From: Nitrospira sp.
GTDB taxonomy: Bacteria > Nitrospirota > Nitrospiria > Nitrospirales > Nitrospiraceae
Assembly: GCA_009594865.1 (NCBI GenBank)
Contig: VOPT01000011.1
Location: forward strand, 62,001 to 126,000
Direction: 5' to 3'
Length of the DNA: 64,000 nt
Position numbers and translations under genes: made by a program. This document shows positions 9,022 to 17,666 of the stretch, piece after piece; the stretch's first letter is position 1; each line of letters opens with the position of its first letter. The notes under the pieces were generated by a model. It did not search any database and was not told where the DNA came from. It saw nothing but the letters and a program-made list of their open reading frames with translations.

Positions 9022-9705
9022 TTACACCAGGAGGAGGGAGATATCGGCACTGGTCAATCGTCGGAACTTGCGACCTTGACGATGCCAGTCCAATACGGCG
9101 ACTTCGAGATTTTCGGAGGGGATTTTCTGTGTGGCGACCTGTTCCAGAGCGGAGAGACAACGCCGGAGTCCGTCTTTGAGCGTCGGCGGCTGCGGCGTCG
9201 CATGTTCACGCAGGTATTGCTGTACGGCTTCGGACCGGCCGCCGATCACCGCAAAACTCTTTTCGTCCACAATGCTGCCGTCGAATGAGATGCGAAAGAT
9301 TTCGTTTGCCTGGCCGTTGATCCCAACCTGCACGACCAGAATTTCCACCTCCAGCGGCTTCACATCCGTGCTGAAGGCTGTCCCCAGGCTTTGCGAATAA
9401 GCGTTCGAGAGGGTTCTGGCACTCACATCTTCCCGGCTGTACATGTAGCCGGTCAGATCGGCATGGCGGATGCCTGCCTTGCGGAGATGTTCAAATTCGC
9501 TATATTTGCCGGCCCCGGCAAACGCGATCCGGTCATACACTTCGGAGACCTTGTGCAGAGAAGAACTGGGATTGTCTGCCGCCAGGACAATCCCATCCAC
9601 ATATTCCAGAGCAATAATCGAACGTCCCTTGGCGATGCCCTTTTTGGCATACTCCGCCTTATCCTGCATCATCTGTTCAGGTGAGACGTAGTAGGGCAAT
9701 GGCAT
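9022..9705 (-). CDS. prcA: 20S proteasome alpha subunit
   Basis: A 227-residue proteasome alpha-type subunit that forms the outer gating rings of the 20S core. The N-terminus PLPYYVSPEQMMQDKAEYAKKGIAKGRS matches the gate region and H0 helix of actinobacterial PrcA, and the NPSSSLHKVSEVYDR, GKYSEFEHLRKAG and SFDGSI segments follow the family order. There is no catalytic N-terminal threonine, as expected for alpha. The gene starts 3 bp after prcB ends, so the two are cotranscribed and their products coassemble. The C-terminus is shorter than in mycobacteria (ends SADISLLLV) and lacks their acidic tail. Confidence 0.95.
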   Translation of the reverse strand: MPLPYYVSPEQMMQDKAEYAKKGIAKGRSIIALEYVDGIVLAADNPSSSLHKVSEVYDRIAFAGAGKYSEFEHLRKAGIRHADLTGYMYSREDVSARTLSNAYSQSLGTAFSTDVKPLEVEILVVQVGINGQANEIFRISFDGSIVDEKSFAVIGGRSEAVQQYLREHATPQPPTLKDGLRRCLSALEQVATQKIPSENLEVAVLDWHRQGRKFRRLTSADISLLLV

Positions 9706-9708
9706 CGA

Positions 9709-10533
9709 TTACGATCTCCTTCGTTCCGCAATCATGGTTTCGTACAGGGCGCGGACGCGCGATTCCGGCACATCGGTGATGCCGGCATCGCTGACAAGCT
9801 TGGCCGTCGGATAAATTCCTCGAACCAAATCCGGGCCTCCCGTGCCGACGTCCTCGTCCGCCGCATTGTACAAGGCCAGCAGTCCGACGCGGAGCGCGGC
9901 TTCTTCATCAAGCCCCAGCCGGTAATGTTCGCGCATGGTATTGCGCGCGTCTTTGCCGCCAGACCCGATGGAATGGTGGTCGGACTCTTCATACCGACCG
10001 CCGGTAATATCGTATTTAAAAATACGCCCCTCTTTTCGCTTCAGATCGTACCCGACATAGAGCGGCATCACGACCAATCCCTGGAACACCATCGGCAGAT
10101 TGGCTTTCACCATTTGGCCCAGCTTGTTGGCCTTGCCTTCGCACGACAGCTGGACCCCCTCCAGCTTTTCATAATGTTCAAGCTCGGTTTGAAAGAGCTT
10201 GGCCATCTCGATACAGGGTCCGGCTGCGCCGGCAATGGCCATGGCTGAATACTCATCGATGCGGAACACCTTTTCAATCCGACGATCGGCGATTTGAAAG
10301 CCTTCCGTCGCGCGTCGGTCGCCCGCAATAATCGCCCCATCCCGATATTTCAACGCCAGCACCGTGGTTCCGTGCGGCACCGGGAGCATACTCGGTCGAC
10401 CGAGGTCCACCGAAACCCCGGCGCGCTGCATCGTGATGTCGTGTAATCCTGGCCGTAACTCGGGATGGTGCTGGGTGAGGAAATCGAAGAAGCTGGACCC
10501 ATCGTGATGTGGCAGAAAAGACATAGGGTTCAT
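9709..10533 (-). CDS. prcB: 20S proteasome beta subunit (catalytic)
   Basis: A 274-residue proteasome beta subunit, the N-terminal nucleophile hydrolase of the 20S core. Residues 1-55 form a propeptide. Self-cleavage at HG|TT would expose Thr56 as the catalytic nucleophile. The mature part has GDRRATEGF (the conserved Asp in this loop), the lysine region RRIEKVF, and the SGG-type loop GSGGKDAR needed for catalysis. Propeptide length and the segment ELEHYEKLEGV match actinobacterial PrcB. It begins 13 bp after the dop stop and is followed after 3 bp by prcA. ATG 10533 is used; an in-frame ATG lies 3 codons downstream. Confidence 0.95.
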   Translation of the reverse strand: MNPMSFLPHHDGSSFFDFLTQHHPELRPGLHDITMQRAGVSVDLGRPSMLPVPHGTTVLALKYRDGAIIAGDRRATEGFQIADRRIEKVFRIDEYSAMAIAGAAGPCIEMAKLFQTELEHYEKLEGVQLSCEGKANKLGQMVKANLPMVFQGLVVMPLYVGYDLKRKEGRIFKYDITGGRYEESDHHSIGSGGKDARNTMREHYRLGLDEEAALRVGLLALYNAADEDVGTGGPDLVRGIYPTAKLVSDAGITDVPESRVRALYETMIAERRRS

Positions 10534-10546
10534 GTAGTGGTCGCAG

Positions 10547-12046
10547 TCAGGTGGACAGTTTTTCGAGCAGCGCAGCTGCGGTTTCCGCCTGAGCCAGTAG
10601 TTCCCCCGTCAGCGCTTCAGTACCGCGGAGGGGGTCCAGCAACGGAATCCGCTTGATCTTGTTCTGCCCGACATCAAAGAGCACCGACGTCCAGCTCACC
10701 CCGTAGACGGCATTCGGGTATTTCTTGACGCACTGGCCCCGGAAGTAGGCCCTTGTTCCGACCGGAGGGTTCATCTCCGCTCGCGCGATCTCATGATCCA
10801 ACACGACCCGCTCGATCCTATGGCTGCGTTCGAGCGTGTAATACAACCCCCGCTCCGGGCGGACATCATGATATTGCAGATCCATCAATCGCACGCGCGG
10901 ATCGTCCCACCCGCAGGATTTGCGGTCCATGTAGGACTCAATCAGGTACCGCTTGGCGACCCAGTCCAACTCCCGCACCAACGAATGCGGATCCCGTTCC
11001 AGGCGGTCGAGCACGTCCTCCCACCGCACCAGGATATCTTTCGTGACTTGATTGAGCTCATGGCAGGCATAGTAACTCTGCGCGGCCTTGAGATAGGCGC
11101 GCTGCACCGCAATCGCAGTCGATGCGGTGCCGTCGGTCAGCTTCAGGCTCTCCTTCACCTGCACATCCCGGGACACCTGTTTGATGGCGTTCACCGGGTC
11201 GGCGAGACTGATCCGTGGAAGATCCGCACCGGCCTCCAGCAAGTCCAGCACAATCGAGAGCGTGCCGACTTTGAGATAGGTGGATACCTCCGCCATATTG
11301 GCATCGCCGACGATCACATGCAGGCGCCGGTATTTGGCCGCATCGGAATGCGGCTCATCGCGGGTATTGATGATCGGCCGCCGAACCATGGTATTGAGAT
11401 CGACGAGAGTTTCGAAGAAATCGGCCCGCTGGGAGATCTGATAATCGACGGCCGGCGTCTGATTTTCGGCTCCGACCTTGCCCGACCCGGCATAGATGAG
11501 TCGGGTCACGAGAAACGGGGTAAGCACCTGCGTGAGTCGATCGAAGGATACGGTTCGCGAGACCAGATAATCCTCGTGATAGCCGTAACTGTTGCCCTTC
11601 CCGTCAGAATTATTCTTATAGAGAACGAATTGATCCCGGCCGCGCGCCTCCGTGATTCCGGTCAGGGCCTGTGCAATGATACGCTCACCCACCCGCTCAA
11701 ACGCCACGACTTCCCGGGCATTGGAGCATTCAGGCGTGGAATATTCCGGATGCGCGCCGTCGACATACAACCGGCCGCCGTTGGCCAACACCTTATTGAG
11801 TTGGCGATTGTAGTCAGGCCCGGGCCGCTCGCGTTCGCCATCGACTTCAAATCCCCGAGCATCCAGCAGAGGGTTTTCATTTTCATAGTCCCACACGGCC
11901 TGCGGCGCGGGAAGATTCGGGTAATAGCCGATCACGTGAATGGAGTTCGCCACCGGATCGGCTGCGTTCGGATCCCGGCTGGCAATACCAAATTCAGTCT
12001 CCGTGCCGATGACACGGGACAGGCTGTGCAAATGGGTCTCGTTCAT
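10547..12046 (-). CDS. dop: Deamidase/depupylase Dop
   Basis: A 499-residue paralogue of PafA. In the known family it deamidates Pup ending in Gln to Glu and removes Pup from substrates. Diagnostic features are the N-terminal RVIGTETEFGIAS, a Dop-specific insertion at about residues 40-85 (containing VWDYENENPLLDARGFE) and the active-site segment GRLYVD (D96) with HPEYSTPEC. The C-terminal half has NPPVGTRAYFRGQC and RIPLLDPLRGTEA. It lies between mpa (14-bp gap) and prcB (13-bp gap). In actinobacteria pup sits between dop and prcB; here there is no room for it. Whether Dop must deamidate depends on whether the local tag ends in Gln or Glu, which cannot be seen. Confidence 0.95.
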   Translation of the reverse strand: MNETHLHSLSRVIGTETEFGIASRDPNAADPVANSIHVIGYYPNLPAPQAVWDYENENPLLDARGFEVDGERERPGPDYNRQLNKVLANGGRLYVDGAHPEYSTPECSNAREVVAFERVGERIIAQALTGITEARGRDQFVLYKNNSDGKGNSYGYHEDYLVSRTVSFDRLTQVLTPFLVTRLIYAGSGKVGAENQTPAVDYQISQRADFFETLVDLNTMVRRPIINTRDEPHSDAAKYRRLHVIVGDANMAEVSTYLKVGTLSIVLDLLEAGADLPRISLADPVNAIKQVSRDVQVKESLKLTDGTASTAIAVQRAYLKAAQSYYACHELNQVTKDILVRWEDVLDRLERDPHSLVRELDWVAKRYLIESYMDRKSCGWDDPRVRLMDLQYHDVRPERGLYYTLERSHRIERVVLDHEIARAEMNPPVGTRAYFRGQCVKKYPNAVYGVSWTSVLFDVGQNKIKRIPLLDPLRGTEALTGELLAQAETAAALLEKLST

Positions 12047-12060
12047 GGATTATCGCGCGC

Positions 12061-13830
12061 CTACAGGTAGTGGCCCGTGCTGACGGTTTCGATTTGGCGC
12101 GCCTCTGACGGCCCGCCGCTGATCGTCCGGAGATGGACGATCTTCTCGCCTTTTTTCCCGGCGACCTTCGCCCAATCGTCCGGGTTCGTCGTGTTCGGCA
12201 AGTCTTCGTGCTCTTTGAACTCTTCGCGAATCGCGCGGATCAGGTCATCGGCCCGCAGACCACTTCCCTCTTGAGCGATCGCGCGTTTGACGGCAAATTT
12301 CTTGGCTCGCGAGACGATGCCCTCAATGAGGGCGCCGCTGGCGAAATCCTTAAAATACAGCACTTCCTTTTCGCCGTTCGCGTAGGTGACTTCGATAAAT
12401 TTGTTTTCGTCGGTTGTCGCATACATCGCATCGACCGTCAGATTCATCAGGGAATCGACGAGCGCACGAGTATCCCCGCCGTGCCGCGCAAGGTCTTCCT
12501 CCGCAAAGGGAAGGTCTGTGGTCACATATTTGGAGAAAATGTCCCGGGCCGCCGTCGCATCGGGCCGGCCGACCTTCACCTTCACGTCCAACCTACCTGC
12601 ACGCAGCACCGCAGGGTCGATTAAGTCCTGGCGATTACTCGCCCCGATGACGATAACATTGGTCAGTCGCTCCACGCCATCGATCTCGGACAAAAACTGC
12701 GGCACGATAGTCGACTCGATGTCGGACGAAATGCCGGTGCCGCGTGTGCGGAACAGCGCATCCATTTCGTCGAAGAACACAATCACCGGATGTCCGTCGT
12801 CGGCCCGTTCCTTGGCCTTCTTGAAGACTTCGCGCACTTGCCGCTCCGACTCGCCAACGTACTTATTCAACAGCTCCGGGCCCTTCACATGGAGAAAATA
12901 ACTACGCAGCTGCCGGTCTTTTAAATGTCCGAGCTTCTTGGCAATGGAACTGGCCACGGCTTTCGCGATCAACGTCTTCCCGCAACCGGGAGGGCCGTAC
13001 AGCAAGACGCCTTTCGGCGCGCTCAACTTAAAGTTGGAGAAAATATGCGGGTACAGGAACGGGAGCTCCACCGCATCGCGCACCTGCTCGATTTCTCGCT
13101 GAAGCCCGCCGATATGCTCGTAGTCCACATCCGGCACCTCTTCGAGCACCAGTTCCTCGGCTTCCGACTTCGGCAGTTTTTCGATGACGCAGCCCGAGCG
13201 CGGATCGTACAAGAGGTGGTCTCCCACGCTCAGACGCTCGCTCAACAACGGCTCGCCGAGCTCAGCGACCTTCTCTTCGTCGAAGTGCAAGGTCACCAGC
13301 GCGCGGTTGCCTTCGAGCACATCCTTCAAACGAACCACTTCGCCCTGTACGTCAAACCCGCGTATCGCGATGACGTTCAGCGCTTCGTTGAGAATGACTT
13401 CCTGTCCTTTGCGCAGTTCCTTCGCCTTGATGGACGGATGGAGACTCACCTTCATCTTGCGCCCGGAGACATAGACATTCCCGGTCCCGTCGGTATCCAA
13501 GCTGGAAAAGATGCCGTAGGTAGAAGGAGGAGCCGTCAGCTTCTCAACTTCGGCTCGCAAGGTTTCGATTTGAGATTTCGCTTCTTGGAGGGTCGCGACG
13601 AGCTTTTCGTTTTGCTTCGTCGTTTGCTCGAGTTGGTAGCGTGACTGGTAGAGCCGACGAATCTCCTCCTCCATCGACTGGATTTGGGTGCGAAGCTTTT
13701 CGACCTCGCGGGCATGCTCGTCGTTCTTGTGCGTCACGACTCCATCTCCGTCAGAAAGTGATCGAGTCAGGCGCTTGACGGAATCACGGAAAGACCGGAG
13801 TCGGCCTGAACTCCCTTTTGATTCGGCCAT
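12061..13830 (-). CDS. mpa: Proteasome-activating AAA+ ATPase Mpa/ARC
   Basis: A 589-residue ring ATPase that unfolds tagged proteins and feeds them to the 20S core. A basic N-terminal tail (1-30) is followed by a coiled coil (about 38-98) that in this family captures Pup. Two OB-type beta domains follow (about 100-225), then the AAA domain with Walker A GPPGCGKT (279-286) and Walker B VIVFFDEMDALF (349-360). The protein ends in GHYL. A penultimate tyrosine is the C-terminal signal by which Mpa docks into PrcA pockets (mycobacterial Mpa ends QYL). It is the first gene of the proteasome operon, with a sigma70-type promoter about 60 bp upstream. Confidence 0.95.
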   Translation of the reverse strand: MAESKGSSGRLRSFRDSVKRLTRSLSDGDGVVTHKNDEHAREVEKLRTQIQSMEEEIRRLYQSRYQLEQTTKQNEKLVATLQEAKSQIETLRAEVEKLTAPPSTYGIFSSLDTDGTGNVYVSGRKMKVSLHPSIKAKELRKGQEVILNEALNVIAIRGFDVQGEVVRLKDVLEGNRALVTLHFDEEKVAELGEPLLSERLSVGDHLLYDPRSGCVIEKLPKSEAEELVLEEVPDVDYEHIGGLQREIEQVRDAVELPFLYPHIFSNFKLSAPKGVLLYGPPGCGKTLIAKAVASSIAKKLGHLKDRQLRSYFLHVKGPELLNKYVGESERQVREVFKKAKERADDGHPVIVFFDEMDALFRTRGTGISSDIESTIVPQFLSEIDGVERLTNVIVIGASNRQDLIDPAVLRAGRLDVKVKVGRPDATAARDIFSKYVTTDLPFAEEDLARHGGDTRALVDSLMNLTVDAMYATTDENKFIEVTYANGEKEVLYFKDFASGALIEGIVSRAKKFAVKRAIAQEGSGLRADDLIRAIREEFKEHEDLPNTTNPDDWAKVAGKKGEKIVHLRTISGGPSEARQIETVSTGHYL

Positions 13831-13890
13831 CGCCCCACTCGTCGGATGGATGAAAAACCTTGTCCATGACGGTCATCAGTACTGTTCCGG

Positions 13891-13919
13891 ATTCTATCAT
13901 CCGCATATGGGGTGGTCAA
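13891..13919 (-). promoter_or_regulatory. Sigma70-type promoter of the proteasome operon
   Basis: On the minus strand TTGACC (13919-13914) and TAGAAT (13896-13891) are separated by exactly 17 bp, about 60 bp upstream of the mpa start. Both hexamers are close to consensus. It sits in the 157-bp gap between thiE and mpa, so the proteasome genes have their own promoter. Confidence 0.6.
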
Positions 13920-13987
13920 CTGCAGCAGGAGCGGCAACCGATGCCACGACTGCTCGCGCGATGAACCTTGCGCGTCCCGGCCCGGCA

Positions 13988-14614
13988 TCACGACTCGATG
14001 TCGATTGCAGCAAGTAAATCTTCAGTCGCCCGTTCGATATTCACGGCGCTTAAAATCGATGATACCACGGCGACACCGAATGCCCCCGCCTGTCGTACTG
14101 CACGCGCGCGAGTGGCCGTGATCCCGCCGATCGCAAAGATCGGGACACGCACTTTCTTCGCCGCCTGTTCGAGAAGCGGCAACCCGATCGGCGGTCCGTA
14201 GACGCGCTTCGACGGAGTATCATAGATGGGCCCCAGCACCACGAAGTCGGCTCCGTGCTGTTCGGCCGCCATCACACCGTCGAGGGAATGGACCGAAAGA
14301 CCCAGCAGTTGCGAGGGCCACAGCAAACCTCGCACAACTTCCGCCGGCAGACCGCTCTCGCGCAAATGGACACCTTGGGCGCGCAGGGCCAGCGCCACAT
14401 CGACGCGGTCATTGATGAACAACCGTGCATCCGGCAACTCTCGCTGAATTGCCCTGGCCAATGCATGTAGCTCGCGAGCCGGCAGATCGCGTTCGCGGAG
14501 CTGAACTGCGCGCACGCCCGCACGAACGGCCCGCGCCAATACCGATACAAGCGGACGCCCGGCGGTTTGCTGACGATCAGTGACGAGGTAGAGACGGAAA
14601 TCGACAGGAGGCAT
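13988..14614 (-). CDS. thiE: Thiamine-phosphate synthase
   Basis: A 208-residue TIM barrel of the ThiE/TenI family, which couples HMP-PP and the thiazole phosphate to give thiamine phosphate. Visible motifs are YLVTDRQ at the N-terminus, VQLRERDLPARE (pyrophosphate-binding region), LFINDRVDVAL, GVHLRESGLP, LGPIYDTPSKR and the FAIGGITATRAR phosphate-binding loop. The full set of ThiE substrate-binding segments and the place behind thiS-thiG favour ThiE over the non-catalytic TenI branch, although TenI cannot be excluded. The gap to thiG is 93 bp. Confidence 0.85.
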   Translation of the reverse strand: MPPVDFRLYLVTDRQQTAGRPLVSVLARAVRAGVRAVQLRERDLPARELHALARAIQRELPDARLFINDRVDVALALRAQGVHLRESGLPAEVVRGLLWPSQLLGLSVHSLDGVMAAEQHGADFVVLGPIYDTPSKRVYGPPIGLPLLEQAAKKVRVPIFAIGGITATRARAVRQAGAFGVAVVSSILSAVNIERATEDLLAAIDIES

Positions 14615-14707
14615 CAGCGGGAAGAGGTGAGTTCGGAATTATGAGTCTTGAGTTGGCGCATTGAATCAAACGTGGAACGTTGAACTCATCACTCACCGCT
14701 GACAATC

Positions 14708-15487
14708 TCAGAGCATGCCTTCGATAGGACTGCTGGCCGTCGCGTAGAGTTTGCGCGGAATACGGCCGGCCTTGTATGCCAGTCGGCCGGCCCACACGCC
14801 ATATTTCATGGCTTCTGCCATCGCAATCGGATCCTGAGCGCCGGCAATGGCGGTATTCATCAGGACCGCGTCAGCGCCATACTCCATGGCAAGTGCCGCA
14901 TCCGACGCCGTTCCCACCCCAGCATCAACGATGATCGGCACCTTGACCGTTTCCATGATGATCTTCAGGTTGTATGGATTGCGGATGCCGAGACCAGAGC
15001 CGATCGGAGCGGCCAGCGGCATGACCGCCGGGCAACCGATGTCGACAAGCTTCTTGGCCACGATGGGATCATCATTGGTATACGGCAACACGATGAATCC
15101 CTCCTTGATAAGGATCTTCGCCGCTTCAATCAATCCCGCCGTATCGGGGAAGAGCGTCTTCTCGTCGCCGATCACTTCCAGCTTGACCAGATCGGAGACG
15201 CCGGCCGCGCGTGCCAATCTGGCATACCGCACGGCATCCTCCACGGTGTAACAACCGGCCGTATTCGGGAGGATGATGTATTTCTTCGGATCGAGATAGT
15301 CGAGGAGGTTTTCTTTGGAACGATCCGTAATATTCACGCGGCGCACCGCGACGGTCACCACATCTGCGCCGGAAGCCTCGATGGCTTTTTTGGTCTCCGC
15401 GAAATCTTTATATTTCCCGGTCCCCACCCACAGGCGCGATTGAAATTCTCTGCCGGCGATCACCAACCGATCATTCATCGTATCCAT
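14708..15487 (-). CDS. thiG: Thiazole synthase
   Basis: A 259-residue ThiG. It builds the thiazole ring of thiamine from deoxyxylulose phosphate, dehydroglycine or glycine imine, and sulfur delivered by ThiS thiocarboxylate. The length is normal. Family segments include [23 protein letters not shown] (with the Schiff-base lysine region further on in LVKLEVIGD), [42 protein letters not shown] and [11 protein letters not shown]. It starts 3 bp after thiS. ATG 15487 or ATG 15478 could be the start: both have purine-rich sequence upstream (GGAATAAGGG). Confidence 0.95.
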   Translation of the reverse strand: MDTMNDRLVIAGREFQSRLWVGTGKYKDFAETKKAIEASGADVVTVAVRRVNITDRSKENLLDYLDPKKYIILPNTAGCYTVEDAVRYARLARAAGVSDLVKLEVIGDEKTLFPDTAGLIEAAKILIKEGFIVLPYTNDDPIVAKKLVDIGCPAVMPLAAPIGSGLGIRNPYNLKIIMETVKVPIIVDAGVGTASDAALAMEYGADAVLMNTAIAGAQDPIAMAEAMKYGVWAGRLAYKAGRIPRKLYATASSPIEGML

Positions 15488-15490
15488 CCC

Positions 15491-15697
15491 TTATTCCGCT
15501 CCGCCGCCGATGAAGCTCAATATCTCTACTCGATCTCCTTCGCGGAGACCGCGCGTTTCGAAATCCTTGCGGTCCAGTATCTCCAGGTTCAGTTCGACAG
15601 CCACCCGGTCAGCACGAATGTCCAACTCGCGAAGCAAGGCCGCGACCGTATGCCCATCACCGATTCCTCGAGATTCCCCATTGACCTGGATCGTCAC
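15491..15697 (-). CDS. thiS: Sulfur carrier protein ThiS with C-terminal extension
   Basis: A small beta-grasp protein (68 residues) that carries sulfur as a C-terminal thiocarboxylate for thiazole synthesis. Family features are the initial beta strand IQVNGESR, HTVAALLRELDI, VAVELNLEIL and the C-terminal EILSFIGGG. Typical ThiS ends at Gly-Gly; here three further residues (GAE) follow the first GG, or two (AE) follow GGG. The GTG at 15697 is preferred because AGGAG lies 5 bases upstream; the GTG at 15703 would sit directly on that Shine-Dalgarno sequence. It is the first gene of thiS-thiG-thiE. Confidence 0.85.
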   Translation of the reverse strand: MTIQVNGESRGIGDGHTVAALLRELDIRADRVAVELNLEILDRKDFETRGLREGDRVEILSFIGGGAE

Positions 15698-15796
15698 AAC
15701 CACTCCTGAATGTGTCGAGTCATCCTATGAAACGGGAAAACCGCTTGTCAACCAAGGTCCGACGGGCCTTGCCGTTCGATAGGCATTCCCTCCACA

Positions 15797-16321
15797 ATGG
15801 GGCCATCACACTCCATGCCGCTCGTCACGATGGATGACCGTCTCAATCAACTCGCCCAGATTTTTCGCGCCATGGCCAATCTGCTGGCGGCCCAACGGGC
15901 CAACCCTTACCGGGTGCGCGCATACCGAAAAGCGGCTGAGGCCATCCTGACGATCACCGAAGACCTCACTGACCTGGTGGCTCGTCGTCAACTGCAGGAG
16001 ATTCCGGGGATCGGCAAGGACCTGGCAGGAAAAATCGAAGAGTTTCTCGCGACAGGAACGATTCGCGCCTACGAAGAACTCAGGACTCCATTACCGAAGG
16101 AAGTCGCTGAATGGGCTTCATTGCCGGGGCTGTCTGATGCGCTGGTGAGTTATCTCTACTTTCGGCTGAACATTCGCACATTGGCGGATTTGGAATCCCT
16201 GGTTGCGTCCCACCTCTTGAGGACGCAACCAGGATTTTCGGGGTCGGAAGATGACCTACTGGCCGTAATCCGCCGGCAGCGTGCATCTGACGCTGCTACG
16301 CCGCCGGTCGAAGCTCCTTGA
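15797..16321 (+). CDS. Helix-hairpin-helix protein resembling the N-terminal domain of PolX
   Basis: A protein of up to 174 residues. It resembles the N-terminal 8-kDa HhH domain of X-family DNA polymerases: NPYRVRAYRKAAEAI is followed by LQEIPGIGKDLAGKIEEFL, a canonical DNA-binding hairpin with GIGKDLA. A second weaker hairpin (ASLPGLSDALVSYLY) and a short tail complete it. The polymerase and PHP domains that would follow in a full PolX are absent. Possible starts are ATG 15797, 15815 and 15830; none has a clear Shine-Dalgarno sequence, and the family match begins near 15830. Its 3' end overlaps the convergent ctpA gene by 26 bp. It probably binds DNA; the role is unknown. Confidence 0.6.
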   Translation: MGPSHSMPLVTMDDRLNQLAQIFRAMANLLAAQRANPYRVRAYRKAAEAILTITEDLTDLVARRQLQEIPGIGKDLAGKIEEFLATGTIRAYEELRTPLPKEVAEWASLPGLSDALVSYLYFRLNIRTLADLESLVASHLLRTQPGFSGSEDDLLAVIRRQRASDAATPPVEAP

Positions 16322-17642
16322 AGATCTTCCAGGTCTTCAGCAGTTCAACAGCCTTCTGTAACTGAACATCATCCTCCACGGAGATATCCCCGCCCGCATC
16401 CCCCAGCGACGCCGCCCCGTTTTTATGCGCAGGTTCATCCGCCGGTTTGGAAGAGGCCGGGTCTTTACCGGAGGCCGGTGCCTTCGCCGTCTTGGGCTCG
16501 GTTTCTTTTGCGTCTTTGTCGCCCGCTTTCGCCACCGTCTGCGCCTGCAGTTTGACGACGATATCCGGGGTGATGCCGGTAGATTGAATCGAACGCCCCT
16601 TGGGAGTGTAATACTTGGCCGTCGTGAGGCGGAGCCCTGAACCATCGCCCAGCGGCAGGATCGTCTGCACGGACCCCTTGCCGAACGAGGTGGTCCCGAC
16701 GATCACCGCTCGTCCCCAATCCTGCAACGCCCCGGCAACGATCTCGGATGCGCTCGCAGAGCCTTCATTGACGAGGATGATCATGGGGGAATCCTCCAGC
16801 GTCTCCTTAGTCTTGGAGAACCACTCGTCCTTTTTCCCCTCGCGCCCCTTCGTATACACGATGAGTTTCCCGTTCCCTACAAACTGCTCCGAGACATCAA
16901 CCGCCGCCGTCAGCAACCCGCCGGGGTTGTTCCGCAAGTCAAGAATGGTCCCCTGAACCTTTTGTTCTTTGAATTGCTTCAATGCCCGCCCGAGATCTCT
17001 TCCTGTGGCTTCCTGGAACTGGGTCAAGCGCACATAGCCAATCGTGTTGTCGAGCACCTTAAACTTGACGCTCTCAATCTTGATGGTATCCCGAACCAAC
17101 GAAAATGCCAGTGGATCCGAGGTGCCGTCCCGCTGGATGGTCAGGTTCACTTTGGTGCCCTTCGGACCGCGCATCTTCTGCACCGCATCCATCAGCGTCA
17201 GGTCTTTGGTGGGTTCATCGTTCACCTTGGTAATGAAATCACCGGCTTTAATCCCGGCCCTGTGCGCGGGAGTGCCCTCGATTGGAGAAATCACGGCCAA
17301 CCGGTTCTCCTTCACACCGATCTGAATGCCGACGCCGCCGAATTCGCCCTTCGTCTCGACTTGCATCTCCTTGTACATTTCGGGTGTCATATAGGCGGAG
17401 TGGGGGTCCAGTGTCGACAACATTCCACGAATTGCCCCTTGCACGAGGTCTTTCACCTTGGTGTCGTCGACATAGTGTTTTTGAACCTGTGTCAACACTT
17501 CGGAAAAAGTGCGCAGCTCTTCATAAGTTTCAGACGCGTGCCCGGTTCGCTCCAACCCTTTTTCCAGCACGATCCCGACACCCAGCGCCACTGTCACCAT
17601 CAGCAAAAGATATAACCACCGCCGGCTCCGCCGCTGTTCCAT
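16296..17642 (-). CDS. ctpA: C-terminal processing peptidase (S41 family)
   Basis: A 448-residue periplasmic serine protease with an N-terminal membrane anchor (about residues 9-27). A PDZ domain lies at about 95-180 (GGVGIQIGVKENRLAVISPIEGTPA). The S41 catalytic core has the serine in NEGSASASEIVAGAL and the lysine general base in TSFGKGSVQTILPL. A C-terminal low-complexity Lys/Ala/Pro linker (about 375-415) leads to a final alpha-helical segment. Such proteases trim periplasmic substrates including peptidoglycan-remodelling enzymes. It follows envC by 24 bp in an ftsE-ftsX-envC-ctpA row, a common arrangement that suggests it acts on the same cell-wall hydrolysis pathway. Confidence 0.9.
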   Translation of the reverse strand: MEQRRSRRWLYLLLMVTVALGVGIVLEKGLERTGHASETYEELRTFSEVLTQVQKHYVDDTKVKDLVQGAIRGMLSTLDPHSAYMTPEMYKEMQVETKGEFGGVGIQIGVKENRLAVISPIEGTPAHRAGIKAGDFITKVNDEPTKDLTLMDAVQKMRGPKGTKVNLTIQRDGTSDPLAFSLVRDTIKIESVKFKVLDNTIGYVRLTQFQEATGRDLGRALKQFKEQKVQGTILDLRNNPGGLLTAAVDVSEQFVGNGKLIVYTKGREGKKDEWFSKTKETLEDSPMIILVNEGSASASEIVAGALQDWGRAVIVGTTSFGKGSVQTILPLGDGSGLRLTTAKYYTPKGRSIQSTGITPDIVVKLQAQTVAKAGDKDAKETEPKTAKAPASGKDPASSKPADEPAHKNGAASLGDAGGDISVEDDVQLQKAVELLKTWKIFKELRPAA

Positions 17643-17666
17643 ACGTGGGTTCCTTCCTTCCGAGGC

